A stretch of 64,000 nucleotides of DNA, taken from positions 6,476,001-6,540,000 of the forward strand of contig NZ_CP133017.1 of assembly GCF_030866765.1 (NCBI RefSeq), read 5' to 3'. This DNA is from Paenibacillus silvisoli. Lineage in GTDB: Bacteria > Bacillota > Bacilli > Paenibacillales > Paenibacillaceae. Below are positions 51,415 through 59,799 of this stretch, one piece after another. The notes beneath the pieces are model-generated. The model saw only the letters and a list, made by a program, of their open reading frames with translations. It searched no databases and was not told the origin of the DNA. A program made the position numbers and the translations under genes. Each line of letters starts with the position of its first letter. Within the stretch, counting starts at the first letter, position 1.

Positions 51415-51470
51415 GAGGACGCAGCTCCTTTCGTGCATGGCAATAATGCTTCTCCTAGTTTTCTATAATG

Positions 51471-51962
51471 CTACTCATTTTGCGGCCCGGTTGCAAATAG
51501 ATCGCCATGCACTTTGACGACCGCTTTCCGAATCGGCATGTCCTCTTCCACCGAGCAGTTCGGACGATGAATATCCGTTGGAAACAGCACGACAAAATCG
51601 CCCGGCACCATATCGATCGTCTGCTCGTTCCGAACATTGTCATAGAACGCGATATCCTGCGTTTCGTACCTGTCGTCTGTAATGATCTGCTCCTCCGACG
51701 CTTTGGCGACGCGCATCCGCTCGCGCCCGCTTAGCAGCAGCTGAATGTCGGTGTGCAGCTTATGCGTTTCCGGCTTCACGTCCTGCCAGTCACTCGTGAC
51801 CGGCTCGTTAATGAGGAGGTACATGCCCGGCTCGCCAAAAGAATGCCGCCCTGCGGGCAGCGCATCCAAATCGGTTTCCATTAGCCGCTCGATCGCCCGC
51901 CGCACCGGCGCGGGGAACGTATGACGCTCCCGCTCCCAATTCGTTAAGTCGCTGTAGATCAT
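51471..51962 (-). CDS. YhcH/YjgK/YiaL family protein (DUF386)
   Basis: 163 residues, a cupin-like fold. HSFGEPGMYLLINEPVTSD, PETHKLHTDIQLLLSGRERM and DFVVLFPTDIHRPN are family hallmarks and supply metal-binding His and Glu. Members act as sugar anomerases (NanQ) or affect biofilm (TabA). The start at ATG 51962 has GAGGGGG upstream. It lies 5 bases after ywbE and is translated from the same message. Confidence 0.87.
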   Translation of the reverse strand: MIYSDLTNWERERHTFPAPVRRAIERLMETDLDALPAGRHSFGEPGMYLLINEPVTSDWQDVKPETHKLHTDIQLLLSGRERMRVAKASEEQIITDDRYETQDIAFYDNVRNEQTIDMVPGDFVVLFPTDIHRPNCSVEEDMPIRKAVVKVHGDLFATGPQNE

Positions 51963-51967
51963 CGGCG

Positions 51968-52174
51968 TTACGCCCCCTCGATAATGGCTTTTACCCGGCC
52001 GACGTCGCCGCTTTGCAGCCGTACTTTTATGCCATGCGGATGGTTCGGCGAATTCGTCAAAATATCCTTCACGACTCCCCGGGTCGTTTTGCCCGATGCC
52101 TGGTCTTTCTTCAATACAATGTCTACGGTGAGTCCCGGCCGAATAGCCGAGCGCTGTTGTCCGTTTAAGCTCAT
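51968..52174 (-). CDS. ywbE: YwbE family protein (DUF2196)
   Basis: 68 residues. RPGLTVDIVLKKDQASGKTT and GVVKDILTNSPNHPHGIKVR match the YwbE family, small basic beta-rich proteins of unknown role. AAAGGAG precedes the ATG at 52174. Promoter and gene order suggest a two-gene operon with the YhcH-type gene. Confidence 0.88.
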   Translation of the reverse strand: MSLNGQQRSAIRPGLTVDIVLKKDQASGKTTRGVVKDILTNSPNHPHGIKVRLQSGDVGRVKAIIEGA

Positions 52175-52217
52175 GATGGGTAAGGCTCCTTTTTCCAAAT
52201 GGGTAGTATTTGCTCCT

Positions 52218-52246
52218 ATAATAGGCCAGTCGGGAAACGAAGTAAA
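52218..52246 (-). promoter_or_regulatory. ywbE promoter
   Basis: Minus strand TTTACT (52241-52246), 17 bases, TATTAT (52218-52223). Confidence 0.65.
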
Positions 52247-52277
52247 GGAACGGGAGATGAGCTTTGCAAATAAACGA

Positions 52278-52306
52278 TTGACATTGATAATGAGAATTAA
52301 TATCAT
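52278..52306 (+). promoter_or_regulatory. Fur-box promoter of the DUF1450 gene
   Basis: TTGACA (52278-52283), 17-base spacer, TATCAT (52301-52306). GATAATGAGAATTAATATC (52286-52304) matches the 19-bp Fur consensus at 16 positions and fills the spacer and part of the -10, so iron-loaded Fur should shut it off. Confidence 0.78.
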
Positions 52307-52347
52307 TGGCATATAGAGCAACCAACACCATCCAGAGAGGTCGGTAC

Positions 52348-52578
52348 GTGCGGATGAAGAAGATCAAATACTGCTGCAGAAACTTCAAGCACGGCTCCAA
52401 GTCGGTGTTTAAGACATTAAAGCAGGAATACCCCGATTTGAAGCAGAAGAAGAAGGACTGCCTTGGAAACTGCAGGCTTTGTTCCAAGCAATGCATCGTG
52501 ATGATCGGCAAGACGGAAGTCGTCGTAGCCCCTACCGCGGACGTGTTATACGCGAAGCTCAAGCACCGGATAGGCTAA
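52348..52578 (+). CDS. Cys-rich DUF1450 family small protein
   Basis: 76 residues from GTG 52348 (AGAGAGG seven bases upstream), or 74 from ATG 52354. KIKYCCRNFKHGSKSVFKTL is followed by DCLGNCRLCSKQCIVMIGKT, with four closely spaced cysteines. The fold resembles DUF1450/YuzB proteins, which are thioredoxin-like ferredoxin relatives. The Cys cluster could bind an Fe-S centre or metal. The promoter is predicted to be Fur-controlled, and a ferritin gene follows with its own promoter. Function unknown; a role in iron limitation is inferred. Confidence 0.8.
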   Translation: MRMKKIKYCCRNFKHGSKSVFKTLKQEYPDLKQKKKDCLGNCRLCSKQCIVMIGKTEVVVAPTADVLYAKLKHRIG

Positions 52579-52632
52579 AGTGGAATAGTATGGTAATATG
52601 GGAGAAGAGGTTGTCAGCCCCCTTAGCGAGGT

Positions 52633-52662
52633 TTGATACTTCGTCTCTTTTTTATTTATAAT
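52633..52662 (+). promoter_or_regulatory. Ferritin promoter
   Basis: TTGATA (52633-52638), 18 bases, TATAAT (52657-52662), followed by GGGAGG. No Fur box is evident here. Confidence 0.6.
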
Positions 52663-52686
52663 AATGTGGAAAGGGAGGTGCGGCCG

Positions 52687-53196
52687 ATGATGAACGAAAC
52701 ACTCAGCCAAGCTTTGAACGATCAATTGAATTTCGAGTTTTACTCCGCGCACGTGTATTTGGCGATTGCGGCCTACTGTTCCGGGGAGAGCCTAGACGGC
52801 TTCGCGAATTTCTTTGTTGTTCAAGCCGAAGAAGAACGCTTCCATGCGATGAAGTTGTATAAGTATCTCAACGATCGCGGGCAACGCGTCAAACTAATCG
52901 GCATGAGCACACCTAACAATGACTATAGCTCGATTCTCGATGCTTTCCAGCAGGCGTTCCAGCATGAGCAGGAAGTGACCAAGCGGATTTACCACTTGTC
53001 CGACCTTGCCTTGAACGATCGCGAGCATGCGACGATGCAGTTCCTGAAATGGTTCATTGACGAGCAGGTGGAAGAGGAATCGATGTTCGACAGCATCATT
53101 AACAAGCTGAAGCGCATCGATCAAGACAGCAACGCTTTCTTCATGCTCGACAGCGAGTTCGCGCAGCGGACCTTCGTTCCGCCGACGACCGCGTAG
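52687..53196 (+). CDS. ftnA: Ferritin, non-heme iron storage
   Basis: 169 residues, full-length bacterial ferritin. The ferroxidase centre is visible as Glu in QLNFEFYSAHVYLA, EEERFHAMKLYKYL (Glu-x2-His), Glu in FQHEQEVTKRIYHL and the helix-4 segment FIDEQVEEESMFD. It oxidises Fe2+ and stores it in a 24-subunit shell. GGGAGG precedes ATG 52687 (a second ATG follows). Its natural terminator has been split and duplicated by the IS1182 insertion. Confidence 0.95.
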   Translation: MMNETLSQALNDQLNFEFYSAHVYLAIAAYCSGESLDGFANFFVVQAEEERFHAMKLYKYLNDRGQRVKLIGMSTPNNDYSSILDAFQQAFQHEQEVTKRIYHLSDLALNDREHATMQFLKWFIDEQVEEESMFDSIINKLKRIDQDSNAFFMLDSEFAQRTFVPPTTA

Positions 53197-53221
53197 ACGG
53201 GTACAAGCCTTCAAGAGAAAA

Positions 53222-53241
53222 GACAGCCGATTACGGCTGTC
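53222..53241. repeat. Left copy of duplicated terminator hairpin
   Basis: GACAGCCGATTACGGCTGTC, identical to 54797-54816. It abuts the IS1182 left end. This copy has lost its own T-tract; the IS end hairpin and TTTCTT now follow. Confidence 0.9.
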
Positions 53242-54796
53242 AGGCTGTCGAGAAAGTCTCGACAGCCTTTCTTATACTTATATATTTTAAGACATCACCG
53301 CGTTAATGTTGTATAATATAACTGACAATAATTGAACGGTAGGTGTCATTCATGCTGCGACCTAATCGGGAAAAGCAACAGAATTACGAACTGGTCTCCA
53401 TCGAGGATTTAGTTCCCGCTGATCATTTGCTTCGCAAAATTGACAAGTACATTGACTTCTCTTTCATTGATGAAAGGGTTCGTCATCTCTACTCGCAAGA
53501 TAACGGTCGACCTGCCATCGATCCATTGGTTCTCTTCAAGATGATCTTTCTCGGGTACTTTTACGGCATTCGTTCTGAACGCCAGCTCGAACGTGATATT
53601 CAAACCAACCTGGCTTACCGTTGGTTTCTTGGACTTGGCTTAGCTGACCGCGTTCCTGATCACACAACGATTAGCTGGAACCGTCGTACGCGGTTTAAGG
53701 ACACGACTGTTTTCCAAGATATTTTTGATGAGATTGTGCTGCAGGCTATCTCACACCGCATGGTTGGCGGCCGAGTCCTTATTTCGGATTCGACGCATCT
53801 GAAGGCTAATGCAAATAAACATAAGTACACCAAAGAACAAGTGAAGCAAAACACGCGCGATTATCTCGACGAATTAAACGCTGCGGTCGAGACGGACCGA
53901 AAAGCACAAGGAAAAAAGCTCTAAAACCGCGAGAGGAGGTGAACGAAGACAAAGAGGTTAAGGTTAGCACGACTGACCCTGATAGTGGCTACATGGTGCG
54001 AGAAGGCAAACCGGAGGGTTTCTTCTACTTAGATCACCGTACCGTCGATGTGAAGTACAACTTGATTACCGATGTCTTCGTCACCGCAGGAAACGTTCAT
54101 GATTCCGTTCCTTATCTGAGCCGTCTTGATCGTCAACGAGAACGTTTTGGTTTCGGAGTAGAAGCAGTTGCCTTGGATTCCGGCTATTTAACAACCCCGA
54201 TATGCAAAGGACTGCAAGACCGCAAGATCTTTGGTGTGATTGCACATCGTCGTTTTCATCCTACGCAAGGTCTTTTCCACAAATGGGAGTTTACGTACAA
54301 TGCGGAGCAAGATGTGTATGTGTGCCCGCAAAAGCAGGAGTTGCCTTACCGAACGACGGATCGTCACGGTTACCGGCATTACGCGTCAGACCCTAAACTA
54401 TGTGCTATATGCCCGATGCTTGAGCACTGTACTCGCTCCAAGAACCATCGCAAGCTCGTAACACGACATATTTGGGAGGACAGCAAGGAACAGGTGCGAC
54501 AAAACCGGTTAACGAAATCCGGTAAAGGGCTCTACCGAAAACGAAAAGAAACGATTGAGCGAAGCTTCGCGGACGCTAAACAGCTCCATGGGTTTCGCTA
54601 TTGCCGTTTGCGGGGACTGCGGAATGTGATGGAGCAAGCGCTCATGACCGCAGCCGTGCAGAACATGAAAAAGATCGCCTTCCATCTGGATAGGAAGGCG
54701 AAGGAGGGTTAGGCCTCCCTTAACACCTCGAAGCACTACCCCAAAAACAAAGAGAAACCCAACGTTTTGAAAAAAACGTGGGTTTCTCTACAGCCT
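53242..54796 (+). mobile_element. IS1182-family insertion sequence
   Basis: 1555 bp. The inverted ends share AGGCTGT-N-GAGAAA (left at 53242; right end read in reverse from 54796). The left end contains a hairpin AGGCTGTCGAGA / TCTCGACAGCCT. The right end carries a terminator-like stem with GAGAAACCC and ACGTTTT arms (54751-54788). Flanked by a 20-bp direct duplication that is itself the ferritin terminator hairpin. The single transposase gene is split by a frameshift. Confidence 0.9.
53352..54712 (+). pseudogene. IS1182-family transposase, frame interrupted
   Basis: The first frame runs from ATG 53352 to TAA 53924 (LRPNREKQQNYELVSIEDLV, DHTTISWNRRTRF, LISDSTHLKANANKHK). The second continues one base back (VKVSTTDPDSGYMVREGKPE, EAVALDSGYLTTP, KETIERSFADAKQLHGFRYC) to 54712. 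Both halves are complete, with the catalytic Asp, Asp and Glu in place. The break lies at a GGA-AAA-AAG-CTC run holding the A-AAA-AAG heptamer. Either one base was lost or a -1 shift is used. IS1182 relatives normally have one frame, so decay is likelier. Confidence 0.83.
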
Positions 54797-54823
54797 GACA
54801 GCCGATTACGGCTGTCTTTTTTT
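54797..54823 (+). terminator. Right copy of ferritin terminator with T-tract
   Basis: GACAGCC-GATTAC-GGCTGTC (54797-54816) followed by TTTTTTT. Before the IS inserted this was the ferritin gene terminator. Confidence 0.88.
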
Positions 54824-54921
54824 GCGTTTTGCGCCGGGGACTTGATTCGATGCGGCGGGCGGTCACATGCGGCCGGTTGCCGTCTTTGGCGGAATCAGCA
54901 GCTAGCGGTCATGCGCCGCAA

Positions 54922-55096
54922 TTTTATATGATTTTTCGCACACATGTCCCGCAATCGAGGTGCGAAATGCGTGTTTTGTATGAAATATCGGTATAAAATC
55001 GGCATATTCGACGAATACGCGGTCGCTTTTGTATGATGTTTCGTACAAATGATACTAAATCGCTGCATCAATCGCGCATTGTGTATGAAATTTCGT
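54922..55096. repeat. 52-53-nt-spaced dyad array G (four units)
   Basis: Cores begin at 54922 (TTTTATATGATTTTTCG), 54974 (TTTTGTATGAAATATCG), 55027 (TTTTGTATGATGTTTCG) and 55079 (TTGTGTATGAAATTTCG); steps 52, 53, 52. The best cores are dyads of the form TGTATGAAATTTCGTACA. The linkers are unrelated. Reading frames across the array are made of the repeat itself and should not be taken as a gene. 54824-54921 and 55097-55269 show nothing else. Confidence 0.75.
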
Positions 55097-55269
55097 ACAC
55101 ATTCGAGTTTAGAGGAGCCTAACTGAGCGTTTGCGAGCTTGCGCCATGGGGTAGCGCACGACAGCCGCATTCGCTCCACTGTGCGTTTCCGCCTTTGCGC
55201 CTTTACGCGCGTGTGTGGCATCGCGCACACCGCAGCCGCCCACCTGCCGCTTGCCGTCACACCTTTTGC

Positions 55270-55454
55270 CTAACGAACCGTACAGCGGTTATTTGAGCCA
55301 AATCGGCCTCTTTTTCACGCTAACGAACTCCAGCGGCGCTATTGGGTGAAATTAGGGCGATTTTACCCGTTTCTGCGTCGAATAGCGCTTCCTGAGTTCG
55401 TTAGAATTGAAACTTGCGCATATGGCGTCCAATAGCGCTTATTCGATTCGTTAG
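55270..55454. repeat. Four-unit 50-nt-spaced palindromic element, copy D
   Basis: Direct heads CTAACGAAC at 55270 and 55320. Inverted heads TTCGTTAG end at 55404 and 55454. Steps of exactly 50 nt, 185 bp in all, same subtype as copy A. Inner units share CTAACGAACTC(C)AG; outer units share the CGTACA/CGAATA side. It lies between the IS1182-ferritin side and the convergent glycosyltransferase gene, next to that gene's terminator. Confidence 0.85.
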
Positions 55455-55479
55455 AGCGCCGACGCACCTCGCGCAAGGA

Positions 55480-55518
55480 CAAAAAAGAACCCAATCCCTC
55501 AACCAGGGTTCGGGTTCT
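55480..55518 (-). terminator. Intrinsic terminator of the WecG/TagA gene
   Basis: Minus strand stem AGAACCC / GGGTTCT with inner GAACCCT / AGGGATT-like pairing, then TTTTTTG. Confidence 0.85.
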
Positions 55519-55526
55519 CCGTGCCT

Positions 55527-56258
55527 CTACCGGCGGCGCGACGTCAGAATCGTCACCGCGAACCTCGGCAGCACCAGCTGGCGGCGCCAACGGGACGGTT
55601 GCTTGAGCAGGCGGTACAGCCACTCCACGTTCAGCTTCTGCCAAATGACCGGCGCGCGCTTCACTTTGCCCGCGATAACGTCCAAGCTGCCGCCGACGCC
55701 GAAGGCGACCTTCGCGCTCAGGCGGCTCTTGTACTTGAAGATCCACCGCTCCGCATTCGGCGCGCCGAGGGCGACGATCAGCACGTCCGGCCGCTTCTGC
55801 GCGATGTCCGCGACAAGCGCTTCCTCCTGGCCCGGCTTGAAGAAGCCGTTGTGGCGGCCGACGATGGTTACGCCGTCGTATTGGTCGGCGATAATTTGCG
55901 CCGCCTTCGCGTTCGTTTCCTCGTCCGAGCCGACGATATACAGCGAGAAGCGGTGCTGCTTGGCTTCCTCCAACAAACGGATCAGCAGATCATAGCCCGT
56001 AACGCGCTCCTGAATCGGCTCTCCCTGCCATTTGGCTGCCAGCACGATGCCGATGCCGTCCGGCGTAATGATGCCCGCTTCCTTCACGATCGTTTGCAGC
56101 TGCTGATCCTCGCGGGCGGCCATGACGATCTCCGGGTTCGCCGTAATTAAGTGAAAGAGCGGCTTGTCTTCCGCCGCGATTTGCGCTTGAACGAGCGCCA
56201 CCGTTTCCGAAAACGTCCGTTTCGAGAACGGAACGCCCAATATATTGACGGTATTCAT
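55527..56258 (-). CDS. tagA: WecG/TagA/CpsF family glycosyltransferase
   Basis: 243 residues, GT26. Segments: VNILGVPFSKRTFSETVALV, HLITANPEIVMAAREDQQLQ, PDGIGIVLAAKWQG (nucleotide-sugar region), GAPNAERWIFKYKSRL and FGVGGSLDVIAGKVKRAPVI. TagA adds N-acetylmannosamine to lipid-linked GlcNAc as the first committed step of wall teichoic acid synthesis; WecG uses N-acetylmannosaminuronate. The C-terminus carries a basic tail for membrane attachment. A GGAAGGA site precedes the ATG. No other teichoic genes are adjacent, so the exact product is uncertain. Confidence 0.88.
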   Translation of the reverse strand: MNTVNILGVPFSKRTFSETVALVQAQIAAEDKPLFHLITANPEIVMAAREDQQLQTIVKEAGIITPDGIGIVLAAKWQGEPIQERVTGYDLLIRLLEEAKQHRFSLYIVGSDEETNAKAAQIIADQYDGVTIVGRHNGFFKPGQEEALVADIAQKRPDVLIVALGAPNAERWIFKYKSRLSAKVAFGVGGSLDVIAGKVKRAPVIWQKLNVEWLYRLLKQPSRWRRQLVLPRFAVTILTSRRR

Positions 56259-56325
56259 TGTAGTCCTTCCTCCATACGCTCATGCTGTCTCATATTGTAG
56301 CATAAAAAGCATAAAGCCGTTGAAA

Positions 56326-56847
56326 TCAGCGGAACAGCCCGACAACCCACCGGATGAAATCGCCTACGATCGGCACAAGCCCGAAGCCGTGTTCCCCGAT
56401 CGCCACAATCCCGTACACGCGCTCTCCGATGGCGACTGCGCCTAGCACATGCTCCCCAATAGCGACGGCTCCGAGCGCATTCTCGCCGATGCCGACCGCC
56501 CCGACGGCGGACTGGCCGATCGCGACCGCGCCAAGCGCAAGCTCGCCGATCGCAACCGCCCCGACGGATAAGCCGCCGGACATCGCTACAGCGCCGATCG
56601 CGAGCAGCCAGCCCAGCGCGACCGCCCCGACGGAGAAAATTCCAACCGAAACCGCGCCTGCGGCAACTAAGCCGACCGCCACGTCGCCAAGCGCAATCAG
56701 TCCGATCGCAACCTTTGGCTTGCCTTGGCCAACGCTGGAGCGGATGCTAATGATCGGAAATTTGGCCGTGGGCCACTGATAATCGATCGGCTCATTCCCC
56801 TGGCCGACATATCTGTTGAATCGAAGCAACCGACGCCATTCAAACAT
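56326..56847 (-). CDS. Hydrophobic decapeptide-repeat protein
   Basis: 173 residues. After a basic N-terminus (residues 1-45) the protein becomes a run of Gly/Ala/Val repeats. Six consecutive decapeptides fit G-A-V-A-I-G-E-x-A-L with almost no gaps (GAVAIGELAL GAVAIGQSAV and on), and four more degenerate ones precede them. The Gly spacing and alternating small and hydrophobic residues suggest a beta-solenoid or a membrane-inserted sheet rather than ordinary helices. It ends FIRWVVGLFR. No known function recognised. GGGGAG precedes the ATG. Monocistronic, opposite the Gmad2 gene. Confidence 0.8.
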   Translation of the reverse strand: MFEWRRLLRFNRYVGQGNEPIDYQWPTAKFPIISIRSSVGQGKPKVAIGLIALGDVAVGLVAAGAVSVGIFSVGAVALGWLLAIGAVAMSGGLSVGAVAIGELALGAVAIGQSAVGAVGIGENALGAVAIGEHVLGAVAIGERVYGIVAIGEHGFGLVPIVGDFIRWVVGLFR

Positions 56848-56987
56848 GAATGCGCACTCTCCCCGTTATTATTTTGTTCCGGAATCCAATTCAGGCGAAT
56901 GGAAGCCGTTTCCTCAAGCGTATACTATTTTGAACCATGTTGCGAGTGGTTTTATAGGACCATTATCGCCGAAAGCAGGTCGATGCT

Positions 56988-57464
56988 ATGAACATATCCC
57001 GGCTGCCCATCGCCGCATTATTGGCCGTTATCCTCCTGACCGGCTGCGCCGATCAACGCACGAACGTCTCTGACCATAAACCCGCCGCGGCAAACGCCGA
57101 AGAACCGGACGAGCAGACGCCGCCGACCGCGGCCAGCAACGAAGCGTTCCGCGTCTTCGAGCCCGCGGAAGGCAGCGTCGTCGGCAAATCGTTCACGGTG
57201 AAGGGGCAGGCGCGCGTCTTCGAAGCGACATTCGGCTATTCCTTTGAGGACGGGCATAACGTGCTTGCCGAAGGGCATGTGACGGCAGACCAAGGCGCCC
57301 CGGCATGGGGCGATTTCGAATTTACGGTAACGCTCGCGGCCGCGCCGACCAACACGACCGGCGTTCTGACGATCTACGAATCAAGCGCGAAGGACGGCTC
57401 GCACATCCACGAGCTTCATCTCGCTTACGCCTTTGAAGACGGACTGGTGTCGATGGAGGATTGA
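56988..57464 (+). CDS. Gmad2-domain lipoprotein
   Basis: 158 residues. The lipobox LLTGC gives Cys20, a charged linker runs to about 50, then one immunoglobulin-like Gmad2 domain: FEPAEGSVVGKSFTVKGQAR, VFEATF, GAPAWGDFEF and GVLTIYESSAKDGSHIHEL. The domain is common in spore germination and sporulation lipoproteins (GerM-like). It is anchored outside the cell membrane. The ribosome site is weak (CAGG), so expression may be low. Ends at a terminator shared with the facing chemoreceptor gene. Confidence 0.85.
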   Translation: MNISRLPIAALLAVILLTGCADQRTNVSDHKPAAANAEEPDEQTPPTAASNEAFRVFEPAEGSVVGKSFTVKGQARVFEATFGYSFEDGHNVLAEGHVTADQGAPAWGDFEFTVTLAAAPTNTTGVLTIYESSAKDGSHIHELHLAYAFEDGLVSMED

Positions 57465-57485
57465 TAACCCCCCTGCCGGCGCAAA

Positions 57486-57550
57486 ACAAAACACCTTCAA
57501 GACGAATCCCGTCCCCTTCTGCCGGGAGGGTTCTCTTGAAGGTGTAGTTC
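57486..57550. terminator. Terminator between convergent genes
   Basis: ACACCTTCAAGA (57491-57502) / TCTTGAAGGTGT (57534-57545) with a GC-rich loop. T-rich on the minus side (TTTTGTTTTG). Confidence 0.82.
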
Positions 57551-57556
57551 TGTCGG

Positions 57557-59125
57557 CTATAGCTTGAAGGTCGAGACGGAACGCTCCAAACCTTGGGCGA
57601 TGTCGCTCATTCTGCGCATTTGCAATGCGGCTTCCTGGCTTCCGGCAGCCGATTGCTGGTTGCCTGCCGCGATCGTTTCGACCGCCCGCAAAATATCGTT
57701 GGACTGCGCGCTCTGCTCCTCCGTCGCCGCGGCGATCTCCGTTACCTTAGCGGCTACGCTGTTGATCTGTCCAAGAATGGCCGTAAACGTCTCGCCGCTC
57801 TTGACGGCGATCTTCGCGCTCTCTTTGGCCGCATCCGCGCTGCTCGCCATATTCGTCTGCATCGATTTGATGATGACGGAAATATCCTTCGTCGCGGCGC
57901 CGCTGCGCTCGGCAAGCTTCCGGACCTCATCGGCGACGACGGCGAAGCCTCTTCCCTGGTCGCCCGCCCGAGCGGCCTCGATCGCCGCATTCAGCGCGAG
58001 CAGGTTGGTTTGCTCGGCGATTTCGTCGATGACCTCGATGATTTGGTTGATTTTGACCGAGTCGGCTACCAGTACGGCAACCTGCTCGTTCAGACGGTTC
58101 ATGCCGTCCAGCGAGGTTTCGATAATTTCGCTGCCGGTCCGGGCAAGGCTGGAGGTCGAGTCCGACAGATCGGCCGCCGTCTCCGCATTGACCGCAACCG
58201 ATTCCATCGCGAAGGTCAGCTCGTGCATAAGCGAGTTAATGTTCTGCGAAGCTTCCGCCTGGCTCTCGCTGCCCGCCGCGATCTCTTCGGCCGTTGTCGA
58301 CGTGTCCCTGACAACGGTCGCCATATGCTGCGCGGATACGCGCAGGCCGCTAATGAAGGAGCGATAGTTCTCCAGCATGCGGTTAAAGGACCGGGACAGC
58401 TGCCCGACTTCATCCTTGCCGCCCTCCGGCAGCCGGGCCGTCAAATCGCCTTCGTTTTGCGCCAGCTCCTCCAGCTTGCCGACAATGAGCTTCAGCGGGC
58501 GCATTTTCCGAATAAGAATAAAGACCGAGCCCAGCATGCAAAGCGCTACGACGATGATGCATCCCGTCACCAGATAAATGTATGTATACATGCTAGTTTC
58601 GGCGGCGGCGCTAGCCTTCTCCGCACGCTCGTTCATCATATCCTGAAACTTCGTGATCGGAGCCATGATGACGGCCTTGTCTTCGTCGTATTGTTTCCCG
58701 AACATGATCGTTCTGGCCGCATCGAAATCGCCGTTCTGCACGGCCTTCATCGCCTCATCCTCCGACTTAACAAGCGCATCGGACGAATCCTTCGCCTGCT
58801 GGATCAGGTCCAGCTCGTCCTGCGGCGCGTTCATCTCCTTCAGCCTGTTGACGACGCGGTCGCGGGTTTTCGTTTCATTCACTTCCCGCCAATAATTATC
58901 GTAATGGGTCTTGTCGCCGAACTGCACATACTGCCGCGCCTCGTTGGTCAAATAATCCGATGCGTTCGCAAGGTCGATCCCCAATTGTTTGAATTCAGCC
59001 TGCCGATTCTTCGCTTCCTTGAATTCCTCATAATGTTTGCTGAGCAGAATGACAGAGGTTACGAGAAACAATGAAAGAATAGTAAAAATCAATCCGATTC
59101 GCTTAAGCAGCGTTGTAATTTGCAA
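57557..59125 (-). CDS. Methyl-accepting chemotaxis protein
   Basis: 522 residues from TTG 59125 (GGGAG ten bases upstream); the next upstream ATG (59149) lacks a ribosome site. First helix (about 8-30), a 150-residue extracellular four-helix sensor, second helix ([20 protein letters not shown]), HAMP, then a coiled signalling domain. Its tip reads [20 protein letters not shown] followed by [20 protein letters not shown], with a KLAERS follow-on. It signals to CheA. The ligand is unknown. The region 59126-59305 holds only the terminator of the following gene. Confidence 0.92.
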   Translation of the reverse strand: MQITTLLKRIGLIFTILSLFLVTSVILLSKHYEEFKEAKNRQAEFKQLGIDLANASDYLTNEARQYVQFGDKTHYDNYWREVNETKTRDRVVNRLKEMNAPQDELDLIQQAKDSSDALVKSEDEAMKAVQNGDFDAARTIMFGKQYDEDKAVIMAPITKFQDMMNERAEKASAAAETSMYTYIYLVTGCIIVVALCMLGSVFILIRKMRPLKLIVGKLEELAQNEGDLTARLPEGGKDEVGQLSRSFNRMLENYRSFISGLRVSAQHMATVVRDTSTTAEEIAAGSESQAEASQNINSLMHELTFAMESVAVNAETAADLSDSTSSLARTGSEIIETSLDGMNRLNEQVAVLVADSVKINQIIEVIDEIAEQTNLLALNAAIEAARAGDQGRGFAVVADEVRKLAERSGAATKDISVIIKSMQTNMASSADAAKESAKIAVKSGETFTAILGQINSVAAKVTEIAAATEEQSAQSNDILRAVETIAAGNQQSAAGSQEAALQMRRMSDIAQGLERSVSTFKL

Positions 59126-59234
59126 CCTGTGCACACTCCCTGTAGTCATTTGGTTTATATGAGCATAGCAGAGATAAATTAAGAGAGTGTGTTTAAAGCG
59201 TTTGAATTGTGTGAGAATTCCGGCCTGCGCATGC

Positions 59235-59268
59235 AAAAACGCCTCCAAGCCGCGCTTGAAGGCGTTTC
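59235..59268 (-). terminator. Terminator of the VOC gene
   Basis: AAACGCCTCCAAGC (59237-59250) / GCTTGAAGGCGTTT (59254-59267), one mismatch, then TTTTTG on the minus strand. Confidence 0.88.
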
Positions 59269-59305
59269 TCACGAATTAGATTGGCAGTCGCGCGCATCGC
59301 GTCGG

Positions 59306-59701
59306 TTAATGGCCAGGCTGCGTGGCGATTTGCCAACGGACGCCGAACATGTCCTGCACGCGGCCGAACATGCTCCCCCAGAACATCCGCTCGAACGGCA
59401 TCAAGACCGTGCCGAACTTCGACAGATTGCGGAAAGCTTCCTCCGCCTCTTCCTCGGTTTCGAATTCGAGCGTAAGATCCATGCCGTTTCCGCGCTCGAT
59501 CGGCCCGGCATCGGCCATATAGAAGAGCAGGCCCGCGGCTTGCAGCACCAAATGCATGACTTTGTCTTCCGTTTCCGGCGTGGAGCCCGGCATGTCGCCG
59601 TAGGTTTGCATACTAATGATTTCTCCGCCAAACGCCTCCACATAAAATTGCGCTTGTTCCTTCGCATGGTCGCAATACAAGTATGGACGAAGCTTCGTCA
59701 T
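59306..59701 (-). CDS. VOC-superfamily protein, PhnB-like
   Basis: 131 residues with two beta-alpha-beta-beta-beta halves. KLRPYLYCDHAKEQAQFYVE, GDKVMHLVLQAAGLLFYMAD-type strands and the end GSMFGRVQDMFGVRWQI are PhnB/3-demethylubiquinone-like. Metal-binding His/Glu residues appear only in part (MHL, FETEEE), so it may bind rather than turn over a ligand. AAGGAGG precedes the ATG by ten bases. Confidence 0.85.
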   Translation of the reverse strand: MTKLRPYLYCDHAKEQAQFYVEAFGGEIISMQTYGDMPGSTPETEDKVMHLVLQAAGLLFYMADAGPIERGNGMDLTLEFETEEEAEEAFRNLSKFGTVLMPFERMFWGSMFGRVQDMFGVRWQIATQPGH

Positions 59702-59799
59702 GCTGCGATGGCCTCCTTAACGGCTCGTTAATCGTTCACGGTATGTACACCGGTCACTGAAAATTGTACCTCACGGCACGCCGTTACGCAAAATCGCCT

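Noticed and set aside
54895..55260. 121-codon frame on the minus strand
   Set aside because: It is a reading of the ~52-nt dyad array; the residues repeat with the DNA period and there is no ribosome site.
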